Assembly (NCBI RefSeq): GCF_014646355.1
Contig: NZ_BMNH01000018.1
Location: 62,001-126,000, forward strand
Length of the DNA stretch: 64,000 bases
Reading direction: 5' to 3'
Source of the DNA: Nonomuraea cavernae
GTDB lineage: Bacteria > Actinomycetota > Actinomycetes > Streptosporangiales > Streptosporangiaceae
This document shows positions 56,199 through 64,000 of this stretch, piece after piece (the first letter of the stretch is position 1; each line of letters starts with the position of its first letter). The position numbers and the translations under genes were made by a program. The notes beneath the pieces were generated by a model. The model did not search any database and was not told the DNA's origin. It saw nothing but the letters and a program-made list of their open reading frames with translations.

Positions 56199-58406
56199 TC
56201 AGTGCGGCGGAGCGAGGTGCAGGCGGACCGGCTCGGACAGGGCAGCGCGCGCGCCCTCGAAATCGGCCAGCCGGGCGGCCACCGTCGCGACCGCGAGCCG
56301 TTCCGGCAGAACGGCGCCGAACTTCAGCCCGTGGACGGCGCGGCGATCGACGTCGGGCAACACCAGCAGCTCGCCGTCGTCCGTCCTGGCGCGGGCCTCG
56401 TGCCAGGCTGCGGGAGTCAGGTCCTCCCGCAGCCGGACGGAGAAGTCCGTCGGCCGCTGGACCGGGTCGGCGATCGAGGGCAGCGACGCGGCGAGCGTGG
56501 CATTGGCCCGGTGACCGGCCCAGGTCCACCACCGCACGTCGTCACCGGCCCGAGTCACCAGTGTTCCGCCGGGGTGCACGACGCCGGGGGCCTCCTCGTC
56601 ACGCCATTCGGCCAGGCAGTCCTGAGCCCGGCGGGTCAACGACACCGGCGGATCGGCGCCCAGCAGCACCTCCCGCATGGCGCGCGTCAGAGCGTACGAC
56701 AGGCCGGTGATGCCGCCGCTGGTCCACTTGGCCACGCCTCCGCGTTCGGCCGGTTCCACGAAGACCCTCTTACGCGCCCAGTCGATGAAGGTCACCCGCC
56801 AGCTCCGGCCGCCGAGGAGCAACAGGCGGGGGCCGGGCCTCTCCTCGGTCAGCACCGAAGCATCGGCCTGCCCGATCTCCTGACGCCCGGCCAGCACTGT
56901 GAACTGCGGAGGCGCGGTGAAGGACGCCGTCAGCTCGATGAAGTGACGCCGTCCGAATCGCCGCTCGGCCTCGGGGCCGACGAACAACATGCCGCCGTCC
57001 AGGTCGAGGAATCCCGCGCCGACCAGGTGGCGGAGGATGGGCTCCGCCGAGCGATCGAAGGGGGCCAGGCCGTTCCACTCCTCCGGCCACAGCCGATCAC
57101 CGATCGCGCGCCGCTGGAGGGTGACGGCGAGGAGTTGCTGGGCGACCAGGTGGCGGGGCTCCGGCGGTGGGATCACCGGCTCGACCCAGCCCTGTCCCCA
57201 CAGGTGGAGCAGGCCCGCGGCCTGGAGCAGGCTCTCCCTTCGTGTCGCGAGGACCAGGCAGTTGCGTACGGTGCCGGCGCGTCGCCCTGTCCGCCCGATG
57301 CGCTGCAGGAACGACGCGACGGTGCGGGGCGAGTCGATCTGGATGACGCGGTCCAGGTCGCCCACGTCGATGCCGAGTTCGAGAGTGGAGGTCGACACGA
57401 TCACGCAGTCACGCGCCTCCGCGAAAGCCCTTTCTGCCCGCGCCCGCTCCTCGGCGGCCAGCGAGGCGTGCGACAGGAACACCGTGACCTCGCGGTCGCG
57501 CAGGGCAGCGCCCAGTTGTTCCACCTGTCGCCGTGAGTCGCAGAACACCAGGCGCTTCTCGCCACGATGAAGTGCGGTGATCAGCTTGGCGGCGTTGGCG
57601 GGCGAGCCGACGTAGTCGAGTTCGACCTCGCCGAGCGAGCCGGAACCGAGCGAGCCGGAACCGGGCGAGCCGGAACCGGGCGAGCCGGAACCAGACGGGC
57701 GGGAACCAGACGGGCCGGAACCGGGCGGGACCGGGCCCGGCATCGCGGAGGCGATCACCTGCCCGGTTCGCTTTGCGGCGTCTGCCCCCTGCAACCACCT
57801 GAGCAGCTCCGGCGGGTTGCCCACGGTGGCCGACAGGCCGACGCGCTGGATAGGGTGCCCGGTCACGCGTTCCAGTCGTTCGAGCACGGCAAGCAGGTGC
57901 CAGCCCCGGTCGTCGCCGGCGAAGGCGTGCAGCTCGTCCACGACCACCGCTCGCACCTTTCCCAGCAGGTGCGCATGGTCGGTTTTCGCGCCGATCAGCA
58001 GCGCTTCGAGCGACTCGGGGGTGGTGAGCAGGATGTCCGGCGGATCGGTACGGAGCCGCTGCCGCTGCGACTCCCGAATGTCGCCGTGCCAGAGCGCGGC
58101 CCGGCGCCCCAGCCACTGGGCGTAGGAGTCGATCCGGCTGACGAGGTTGTTGAGCAGCGCCTTGAGCGGACACACGTACAGGACGGACAGTCCGGTCCAG
58201 CGCCGGACGCTCATCGCGGACAGCAGCGGAAAGCAGGCCGCCTCCGTCTTGCCTCCGGCGGTCTGGGCGAGCAGCACCGCGTCGTCGCCGTCCATCAGCG
58301 GTTGGATCGCCGCCCGCTGCAACGGGCGGAGGTCGGGCCAGCCGAGGGTGTTGACGATGTGGTGCAGGACGACCGGGTCCAGCCGCTCCACCGGATCGGC
58401 CATCAC
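56199..58406 (-). CDS. brxHI: BREX-2 helicase BrxHI (Lhr-like DEAD/DEAH helicase)
   Basis: A 735-aa superfamily-2 helicase. Walker A AQTAGGKT (47-54), motif Ia-like YVCPLKALLNNLV, DELH (157-160), SATVGNP (192-198), STSTLELGID (338-347) and QRIGRTGR (368-375) are all visible. The C-terminal ~350 residues correspond to the Lhr-like unknown domains. A Gly/Ser/Pro-rich insert (226-259) interrupts the linker between the two RecA-like domains and is made of 15-bp tandem repeats. GTG 58406 overlaps the brxD stop. Position after brxD and PglZ defines it as the BREX-2 helicase. Confidence 0.88.
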   Translation of the reverse strand: MMADPVERLDPVVLHHIVNTLGWPDLRPLQRAAIQPLMDGDDAVLLAQTAGGKTEAACFPLLSAMSVRRWTGLSVLYVCPLKALLNNLVSRIDSYAQWLGRRAALWHGDIRESQRQRLRTDPPDILLTTPESLEALLIGAKTDHAHLLGKVRAVVVDELHAFAGDDRGWHLLAVLERLERVTGHPIQRVGLSATVGNPPELLRWLQGADAAKRTGQVIASAMPGPVPPGSGPSGSRPSGSGSPGSGSPGSGSLGSGSLGEVELDYVGSPANAAKLITALHRGEKRLVFCDSRRQVEQLGAALRDREVTVFLSHASLAAEERARAERAFAEARDCVIVSTSTLELGIDVGDLDRVIQIDSPRTVASFLQRIGRTGRRAGTVRNCLVLATRRESLLQAAGLLHLWGQGWVEPVIPPPEPRHLVAQQLLAVTLQRRAIGDRLWPEEWNGLAPFDRSAEPILRHLVGAGFLDLDGGMLFVGPEAERRFGRRHFIELTASFTAPPQFTVLAGRQEIGQADASVLTEERPGPRLLLLGGRSWRVTFIDWARKRVFVEPAERGGVAKWTSGGITGLSYALTRAMREVLLGADPPVSLTRRAQDCLAEWRDEEAPGVVHPGGTLVTRAGDDVRWWTWAGHRANATLAASLPSIADPVQRPTDFSVRLREDLTPAAWHEARARTDDGELLVLPDVDRRAVHGLKFGAVLPERLAVATVAARLADFEGARAALSEPVRLHLAPPH
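57631..57735. repeat. 15-bp tandem repeat in brxHI
   Basis: Seven 15-bp units (CCGAGCGAGCCGGAA and CCGGGCGAGCCGGAA variants) lie at 57631-57735 and encode a Gly/Ser/Pro-rich linker of brxHI. Units 57631-57660 are identical to each other, as are 57661-57690. Length changes would keep the reading frame. Confidence 0.88.
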
Positions 58407-59716
58407 AGGTCCAGGTCGACGTCGTCCACCGACGCGGCGAGGTTTCGCTCCGTCTCGGTGAGCTCGTCGCTCGCCAGCGTCAGCCGGTAGTGACGTCGGG
58501 GGTCGAAGTCCTCGAACTGGTCGATCCGGTCGAGCACGTCACCCACGAGCTTCTTCAGGAACAGCCGGGGCGCCACACCTGCCCGGCCGCCGAGCGCCCC
58601 GCCGACCGCCCGCGCGAGATCGGCGACGTACGCGTCGTCGGCGACGGTCTTGACCCGTTCGGAAGCGCCGGCCGTGTACAGGTCACGGATGGTCAGCCCC
58701 AGGTCCACCAGGGACTCCTGGGTGAAGCCGGGCAGCCGGAGCTGCACCGCCCGGGGGTTGTCGAAGCGCGGGTCGGTGGTGAAGTCGGTCGCCAGGCGTT
58801 GCGCCAGCGGCGCGAGCCGCTGCACGCCCTGCTGCCCGTCGTAGAAGGCCGGCGTGCCGGTGATCACCAGGTAGAGGCCGGGGAAGCGCCCGGAGTGCAC
58901 CTCGTCGATGAGCTGCCGCAGCGCGTTGAGCGCCTTGTCGCGGGCGTCGGAGCGCACCCGCTGCAGGGTCTCGACCTCGTCCAGCACGAGGAGAAGCCCG
59001 GGATGCCCGCTGTCGCGCAACACGGTCAGCAACCCCTGCAGGAAGCCGAACGCCCCGAAGTGGTCGAGGTCGCCACGCACCCCGGCGAACCGGCGGGCGG
59101 TCGCCGCGACGTGGGGCTGCCCGCCGAGCCACGCCAGCACGGCCGCCGCCGTCGTGTCGTCCCCGCCGAGCAGCGCGGCCCGGTAGCCGCGCAGGGCGGT
59201 CGCGAAGGCGGGGGCCTGCCGTGACACCTCGGCCAGCCGTGCCGCCAGCAGCTTCTCTACCTCGCCGGGCAGCTCGTCCTCGCCGGCCCCGCCGGCGAGC
59301 GCGTCCTCCTCCAGCGCGTAGAACCAGGCGTCCACCACCGGCCGCAACGCGCTGGGCGGGAAGCTGGCGGTGGTGAGCCGCTCGGTCAGCCGCCGGTAGA
59401 CGGTCTCCAGCTTGTGCAGCGGCGTCTCGGTCTCGGATATCTGGATCTCGGCGACCGCGAAGTTGCGTCTCCTGGCCCGCTCACCGAGCCACCGGGAGAA
59501 GAACGTCTTGCCGGACCCGTATTCACCCCTGACCGCCTTGAACACCGCTCCGCCGGCCGCGACGGCGTCCAGCTCGGCGTCGAGCGCCGCCTCGAACCGG
59601 CCCAGGCCCGTGGCGAGCAGGTCGAGCCCGCTCTCCGGCACGGCGCCGCGCCGCAGCGCGTCGATCACCGCGCGCCGTCGCGTGGCGCTGACCTGGGCGG
59701 ATCTGGTGGAGCTCAC
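58403..59716 (-). CDS. brxD: BREX-2 ATP-binding protein BrxD
   Basis: A 437-aa ATPase (DUF2791 type) of the BREX-2 phage-defence system. Walker A is GEYGSGKT (64-71), Walker B LLLVLDEVE (241-249), and the sensor regions YLVITGTPAFYDGQQGVQRL and IRDLYTAGASERVKTVADDA follow. The last ~70 residues (FLKKLVGDVLDRIDQFEDFD) are typical. GTG 59716 is the start, 5 bp after the PglZ stop. Its exact job in BREX is not known; it may power modification or restriction steps with PglZ. Confidence 0.9.
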   Translation of the reverse strand: MSSTRSAQVSATRRRAVIDALRRGAVPESGLDLLATGLGRFEAALDAELDAVAAGGAVFKAVRGEYGSGKTFFSRWLGERARRRNFAVAEIQISETETPLHKLETVYRRLTERLTTASFPPSALRPVVDAWFYALEEDALAGGAGEDELPGEVEKLLAARLAEVSRQAPAFATALRGYRAALLGGDDTTAAAVLAWLGGQPHVAATARRFAGVRGDLDHFGAFGFLQGLLTVLRDSGHPGLLLVLDEVETLQRVRSDARDKALNALRQLIDEVHSGRFPGLYLVITGTPAFYDGQQGVQRLAPLAQRLATDFTTDPRFDNPRAVQLRLPGFTQESLVDLGLTIRDLYTAGASERVKTVADDAYVADLARAVGGALGGRAGVAPRLFLKKLVGDVLDRIDQFEDFDPRRHYRLTLASDELTETERNLAASVDDVDLDL

Positions 59717-59721
59717 GTCGA

Positions 59722-62544
59722 TCAGTGTCCCAGCTCGAACTGGTCCCGCAGCAGTGCCGTGTTCAGCCGCAGGGTCCGTCCGTCCGGGAGCGTCTCCAGG
59801 ACCTGCACCCCGTCGTAGTTGAGGAGTTGGCGCAGCACGGCGGCGAAACCGTCGGCCCGACTGGCCGGGTAGCCGATGCGCTGCGCCAGGGCGGTGGCCG
59901 GGAGGGTGCCCGCGTCGAGCAGGACACGGATCGCTTGGTCGACCTTGTCCATGGGAGGTTTGCGCGCCAGGAGGTCCACCTGCTCGCCGAAGGTCTGGGA
60001 AGCCAGGAGCGCGTCGGCCAACCGGTCGGCGGGCGAGCGGAGCCGGGGCGCGAGCAGCGTGTCCTCCGCCGGAGCGAGGACCACGTCGAACAGCGCGTCT
60101 CCTGGTTCGGGGCGCGGCTTCGGCCGCTTCGCGGCCTTCTTGGGCGCAGGCGCGGGAGCGGCAGGTCGTGTCTCTTCCATGGGATCCAGGGACCACCAGG
60201 CCGGGCGTTGGTCGCCCAGCTCCCGCCAGCCCTTGGGCGGCTCCGCGCCGAAGGGCAGGAACGCCAGCACCGGGACGGTGAACTCGGCGACCGAGGCGCC
60301 GCCGTGGTAGCCGGCCTTCTGCGAGGTGTAGCGGGAGTCGGCGTCCCACAAGGCCACGATCTCGGCGCCCGGATCGGGCCACACCACCCGTGGGCCGGAG
60401 AGGGTGATCTCGGTCTCCCGCACCGGTCCGCCCGGCGCGCGGTGGCGGGCGGAGGCGATCCCGTCGCCGTCGAGCTTGATCCCGTGCCGGTCCACCACGT
60501 GCCCGTGGTCACTGACGAGGAGGACCGCCATGCCCTGGTCCGCCGCCACCCGCAGCAGCTCGCGGAGCTTGCCGATGTCGTCAAGCCGCCAGGCGCCGTC
60601 GCCGAGCTTCTGCTCCTTGCCGAGCCGGTCGTCGATCGTGTTCAGCACCACCGCGACGTGGGTGCGGTCGTCGGCCAGCGCCTGGGTCAGCTCCGGCCCG
60701 AACGCGTCGCCGACGCCGGCTGCGCGCAGATCGTCCTTGTGGAACACGGCCGCTTGGCCGCCGCCCCAGAAGCGGTGCGCGGGAAACAGCCGCTTCTCGT
60801 CGGCCTGCGTGCCCTTCAGCAGTTTCCCGGCGAACAGGGAGGTGCGGGAGATCGTGGTCAGGGTGGGCAGGGCGGCCGCCATCGCGCGCCGCCGGGGAGC
60901 CTGTTCGCCCGGCAGCGGATCGTATTCGGCCCAGTGCCGCCGTAGCTGCTCCCCCAGCTCGCCGGCGATGGCCGCGCTCATCCCATCCAGTACGAGCAGC
61001 AGCACCCGCCGCTCCGCCTTGCCGCCCACCACGGGCTTGACCACCCGCGTCAGGAAGGACTCGACGGTGAGCATGCCGCCGGGGTCGGTGCCCACCGCGA
61101 GCCTCCGGGCGAAGGAGTGGTCGATCGCCCGCCGCCGCTCGCGGACCCGGGCTCCCAGCCTGTCGTAGGCGGTTCTCAGCGCGGGTTCGGGGTCACCACC
61201 TGCCTCAAGGTGTTCAAGTGCCTGGTCCGCCCACCCGGTTTCGGACATGTGGCGGTCCATCGCCGCCGCCACCGTCACGGCTTCGGTGGTGGGATCGTTC
61301 GCGAGCCATTGGACGAGCCGCTGCGCCATCCGCGCCCGCGTGATCCGCACCCGCGCGTCCGGGTCGGCCGCGAGGTGGTGCGCGCCCAGCTCCCGCACGG
61401 CGCGCGCGATCAACCGCGGGTCCCCGCCGGCCAGCGCCCGGCCGGCCGCCGCAAACCGGGCGTCGAGCCCGGCGGCCAGGACCGGGCTCGCCGACGCCGC
61501 GTCCTCGGCGCCGAACTGCCTGGCCAGCCCTCCGGCGCGGTCCAGCAGCTTGGCGGTGATCCGCCGCGCCTGGCGGGCGTGCTCCTCGTCGCCGTCGGCA
61601 CGGCCCGCCGTCAGCAGCGCGGTCACGAACTCCTCACAGGCCCTGCCGAACGGGACGACCAGTGCGTCCAGCGCCTCCGCCGCCACGGCGGGTTCCTCGC
61701 CGAACCACCGCTCCGCCCGGCCTCGCGAACGGTAGGTCCGCTCGTCGGCCTCGGAGTGCAGCCACAGCGCCGCGCACACCAGCCCGAACGCCACCGAGTC
61801 CGGCCCATGCCCGGCCACCACCAGAGCGAGCAGTGCCCGGCCCGCCTGGTCGTCCTCACCCAGGAACGCCGCCAGGCCGGCGCGCTCCGGACCGCGCAGA
61901 GCCAGCAACCGCTCCGGGCCTCCCGGGGTCAGCGACCACCGCATCAGGGCATGGGTGTCGAGCCCTTCGTCGTCAGGCCGTGGATCGTCGCTGTGTGGAT
62001 CGTCGCTGTAGCGGCCGAGCCCGAGCCGGCGCAGGGCCAGCGTGGAAAGCGCGGCGCGTCGCGACAGCACCCCTCCGGCCAGCGGCGGCCAGCCGCCCGG
62101 CGGGGTGGCGTCCAGCAGCGCCTCGGCCGCCCAGTCGTCCTCACGCAGTCGCGGGTCGACCTGCTCGGCCACGAACGCCTCCCGTACGACGTTCCAGCCG
62201 TCGACGGTCTGGACGCGCTGCTTGTGCGCCCGAGCGAGGATCGCCGGGTCCAGCTCGGTCTGCTCCCTGTCGGTCAGCACGACCAGCACGCCGGGGTCGC
62301 CCGCGCCGGCCAGGTGACCGAGGACCAGCTCGTGTACGGCGAGCGGCGACGGCGCCGTGGCCACCCGGGCTCGTTGTCCTTGGCCGAACTCGAGCTCGTC
62401 CGGCCCGTCCCACTGCGGAGCGGAACGCAGGAGCACGACCCGTCGCCGTTCGCCCGGGGAGCCGGTCAGCGACGACTGGGAGGACAGGTACTGGGCGACG
62501 GTCACGGCGTTGAGCCGCACCGCGACGGTGACGGCGGTGCTCAT
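59722..62544 (-). CDS. pglZ: BREX-2 phosphatase PglZ
   Basis: A 940-aa alkaline-phosphatase-superfamily protein of the BREX-2 system. The PglZ domain lies in the middle: VLLLVLDGMSAAIAGELGEQ (first metal Asp), TLTTISRTSLFAGKLLKGTQ (nucleophile region), and VLLVSDHGHVVDRHGIKLDG (metal-binding Asp-His). Residues 1-400 are helical with no known fold; the C-terminal ~120 residues resemble a winged-helix domain (ALAQRIGYPASRADGFAAVL). ATG 62544 overlaps the pglY stop as ATGA. In BREX, PglZ is needed for both DNA modification and phage exclusion; its exact substrate is unknown. Length is normal. Confidence 0.92.
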   Translation of the reverse strand: MSTAVTVAVRLNAVTVAQYLSSQSSLTGSPGERRRVVLLRSAPQWDGPDELEFGQGQRARVATAPSPLAVHELVLGHLAGAGDPGVLVVLTDREQTELDPAILARAHKQRVQTVDGWNVVREAFVAEQVDPRLREDDWAAEALLDATPPGGWPPLAGGVLSRRAALSTLALRRLGLGRYSDDPHSDDPRPDDEGLDTHALMRWSLTPGGPERLLALRGPERAGLAAFLGEDDQAGRALLALVVAGHGPDSVAFGLVCAALWLHSEADERTYRSRGRAERWFGEEPAVAAEALDALVVPFGRACEEFVTALLTAGRADGDEEHARQARRITAKLLDRAGGLARQFGAEDAASASPVLAAGLDARFAAAGRALAGGDPRLIARAVRELGAHHLAADPDARVRITRARMAQRLVQWLANDPTTEAVTVAAAMDRHMSETGWADQALEHLEAGGDPEPALRTAYDRLGARVRERRRAIDHSFARRLAVGTDPGGMLTVESFLTRVVKPVVGGKAERRVLLLVLDGMSAAIAGELGEQLRRHWAEYDPLPGEQAPRRRAMAAALPTLTTISRTSLFAGKLLKGTQADEKRLFPAHRFWGGGQAAVFHKDDLRAAGVGDAFGPELTQALADDRTHVAVVLNTIDDRLGKEQKLGDGAWRLDDIGKLRELLRVAADQGMAVLLVSDHGHVVDRHGIKLDGDGIASARHRAPGGPVRETEITLSGPRVVWPDPGAEIVALWDADSRYTSQKAGYHGGASVAEFTVPVLAFLPFGAEPPKGWRELGDQRPAWWSLDPMEETRPAAPAPAPKKAAKRPKPRPEPGDALFDVVLAPAEDTLLAPRLRSPADRLADALLASQTFGEQVDLLARKPPMDKVDQAIRVLLDAGTLPATALAQRIGYPASRADGFAAVLRQLLNYDGVQVLETLPDGRTLRLNTALLRDQFELGH

Positions 62545-64000
62545 CGCTCCACGACCTGCCAGGAGATCTCGATGTCGGCGTCTGGCTCCCTGGCCACCAG
62601 CTCGGCCAGCTCCGCTCGCAGCTCCTCCACCGCTTGAGCAGCTTTCGTACGCTTCCATCCCGAACGGCCGGGCACAGCGGGGACGAATTCGCCCGAAGCA
62701 TCGCCGGATCCTGCCAAACCACGGGTCGCGCCCGTACCGCCTACCGGTCCGATCCCGCCGATCGAGCCAGTTCCGCCGGTCGGACCGCTTCCGCCAGTCC
62801 CGCCGATCCCGCCGGTCGGACCGGTCCCGCCAGTCCCGCCGGTCGGACCGCTTCCGCCGGTCAAGCCGGTGCCGCCCGTGACTCCCGGGCGCGGAGGCGG
62901 CGGGTCCGGAATCTGGCGGCGCCTGATCAGCGCGGTGACCTTGCCCCGCGTGCTGCCGAGCGCCTCGACGAGGTCGGCCGTCCGCTGGTCGGAGCCCGCC
63001 ACGCGGCGCAGGGACTCCAGCAGCGCCAGCCCTTCGGCGCCCTGCCCCTGGGCCAGCTCCAGGGTGTCCCAGGCGGCTCCGGCCAGCGCCTGCTCCACGT
63101 CGTGCGCCCGCTTGATGGAGGTGCCGTAGCGGTCGGCGCTCACCTGTCCCAGGTCGAAGCGGGCCAGCGTCTCGATGATCCTCTTCGCGCCGCCCGCGCC
63201 GTGCCCCGCCTCCCGCAGCGCCGTGAGCAGCTCGAGCGAGCGCCTGGCCAGCGCGAGTCGCCCGCTCTCATCGGTATCGTCCAGCGCGAGGAAACCGGCG
63301 TGCGTCTCCAGCTGGCGGACCAGCCCGGCCGCAGGCTCGCGGAGCTCCCGCGCGGCGTCCGCGATCTGCCGGGCGAACTGGTTGACCATGCGGCCACGCC
63401 GCAGCGTCGGCGCCTTGCCGCCGAAGACCACCTCGAACCTCTGCCGCGCCTCAGCCCAGTCGGCCTCGCCCGGCAGGGGCTGGCTGCGCAGCGCGTCGCG
63501 CGGCCTGATCTGCGACAGCTCCGGCGCCGGCTCCAGCGGGGTCCCCTCACGCACCCACACCCGGTCGTCCATCTCAGCGAAGGCGGCGACGACGAGATTG
63601 ACCAGGAACGATTCCAGGCCACGCCGCTCGGGCCGATCCGTCCAGTCGGTGAGCGTGATCACGCTGAGGTCGCCGGTGACGCCCTCTCGCTGCGCCTCCC
63701 GCCGGAAGTGGTCGGCCCACCGGGTGGACAGCTCGAAGTACGCCTCCTTCTGCAGGCCGAGGCCGAGCGGCTCGGCGAGGTGTCCCATCAGTTTGCGGTC
63801 CTTGGCCGGCACCTCGACCCGCCGGTCACGCGCCTCGGCGGCGGCCCGTACATGACCGAAGACCGTCCTGGCGTCGGCCGGTTTCACCGCGACGCCGGTG
63901 GCGTCGCGGTCCAGCTCGGGGTGGGCGGGGAACTGGTGGGCCAGCAGTTGTCCGGCGAGATGCCGGATGGCGTCGCGCAGCGACTGCCCGAACGAGACGG
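62541..64000 (-). CDS. pglY: BREX-2 ATPase PglY, C-terminal part (runs off right edge)
   Basis: The C-terminal 486 codons of the large BREX-2 ATPase PglY; the N-terminal AAA part with the Walker motifs lies beyond the right edge. Visible features include VSFGQSLRDAIRHLAGQLLA at the border, LSTRWADHFRREAQREGVTG, FGGKAPTLRRGRMVNQFARQ and LVEALGSTRGKVTALIRRRQ. A Gly/Thr/Ser/Pro tandem-repeat region follows (encoded at 62731-62886), then a conserved acidic tail (AQAVEELRAELAELVAREPD). The stop overlaps the PglZ start. The identification rests on its place in a pglY-pglZ-brxD-brxHI operon and the family-like sequence. Confidence 0.88.
   Translation of the reverse strand, partial: VSFGQSLRDAIRHLAGQLLAHQFPAHPELDRDATGVAVKPADARTVFGHVRAAAEARDRRVEVPAKDRKLMGHLAEPLGLGLQKEAYFELSTRWADHFRREAQREGVTGDLSVITLTDWTDRPERRGLESFLVNLVVAAFAEMDDRVWVREGTPLEPAPELSQIRPRDALRSQPLPGEADWAEARQRFEVVFGGKAPTLRRGRMVNQFARQIADAARELREPAAGLVRQLETHAGFLALDDTDESGRLALARRSLELLTALREAGHGAGGAKRIIETLARFDLGQVSADRYGTSIKRAHDVEQALAGAAWDTLELAQGQGAEGLALLESLRRVAGSDQRTADLVEALGSTRGKVTALIRRRQIPDPPPPRPGVTGGTGLTGGSGPTGGTGGTGPTGGIGGTGGSGPTGGTGSIGGIGPVGGTGATRGLAGSGDASGEFVPAVPGRSGWKRTKAAQAVEELRAELAELVAREPDADIEISWQVVER
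62731..62886. repeat. Short GC-rich tandem repeats in pglY
   Basis: A stretch of 9- to 18-bp imperfect tandem units (CCGCCGGTCGGACC-like) encodes TGGTG, SGPTGG and GIGGTG repeats in PglY. Such collagen-like Gly-rich linkers are prone to length change during replication but stay in frame. Confidence 0.8.

Noticed and set aside
61117..62637. 506-codon plus-strand frame opposite pglZ
   Set aside because: It is antisense to a clear PglZ protein, has a His/Gln/Arg-rich composition and no family resemblance.
1..64000. tRNA or rRNA genes
   Set aside because: No T-loop/acceptor-stem patterns or rRNA sequence were found by eye in the window.

Overview
The window is GC-rich DNA from a high-GC actinomycete. 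Gene content (WhiB, complete fbiA/fbiB/fbiC genes for coenzyme F420, LCP cell-wall ligases, SpoIIE-type phosphatase, AA10 polysaccharide monooxygenase, BREX-2) and the gene order manB - DUF3499 - metallopeptidase - whiB - fbiA - fbiB - sugar-nucleotidyltransferase match the Rv3256c-Rv3264c neighbourhood known from Mycobacterium tuberculosis. A mycelial actinomycete of the Streptosporangiaceae type is my best guess; this is inference, no 16S gene is present.

Left third (1-24 kb): the N-terminal half of ahcY, a small MerR/GerMN pair, a CDF metal transporter, a sugar-phosphate operon (manB, Trm112-like protein, SIS isomerase), whiB, a very long Gln/Pro/Tyr-rich membrane protein with 273-bp internal repeats, fbiA-fbiB, a secreted LPMO, a TetR/ABC drug-efflux type module, a solute-binding/VWA protein, fbiC, an AlkA-like glycosylase, and the start of a polysaccharide gene region (GDP-mannose-pyrophosphorylase-like enzyme, glycosyltransferases).

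Middle (24-43 kb): an envelope-glycan region with two UPF0104 membrane proteins, four glycosyltransferases, two polytopic GT-C-like proteins, an LCP ligase, an acyltransferase, a degraded glycosyltransferase, and an ECF sigma/anti-sigma pair whose sigma gene has no ordinary start codon in its natural position. A 1.2-kb gene-poor stretch lies at 25.5-26.6 kb.

39-49 kb is the most interesting block: a glycerol-1-phosphate-dehydrogenase-like enzyme, an intact cytidylyltransferase-like enzyme, two CDP-alcohol phosphatidyltransferases (one fused to a decayed nucleotidyltransferase domain and followed by DUF5941), an IspD/TarI-like cytidylyltransferase fused to a decayed SDR domain, and glycosyltransferases. 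Together they look like a pathway that makes CDP-activated polyol phosphates and transfers them to a lipid or glycan. An IS607-type element (serine recombinase plus a TnpB-like protein lacking the usual zinc-finger cysteines) sits inside this block.

Right end (50-64 kb): a second LCP protein, an STAS anti-anti-sigma factor, a GNAT enzyme, an LLM (possibly F420-dependent) oxidoreductase, a DUF4097-like lipoprotein, a SpoIIE phosphatase, and then the distal part of a BREX-2 phage-defence operon on the minus strand (pglY partial, pglZ, brxD, brxHI). pglX and pglW are expected just beyond the right edge. Short in-frame tandem repeats occur in several genes, and three tandem arrays or duplications overlap or follow gene stop codons; these are reported as findings.
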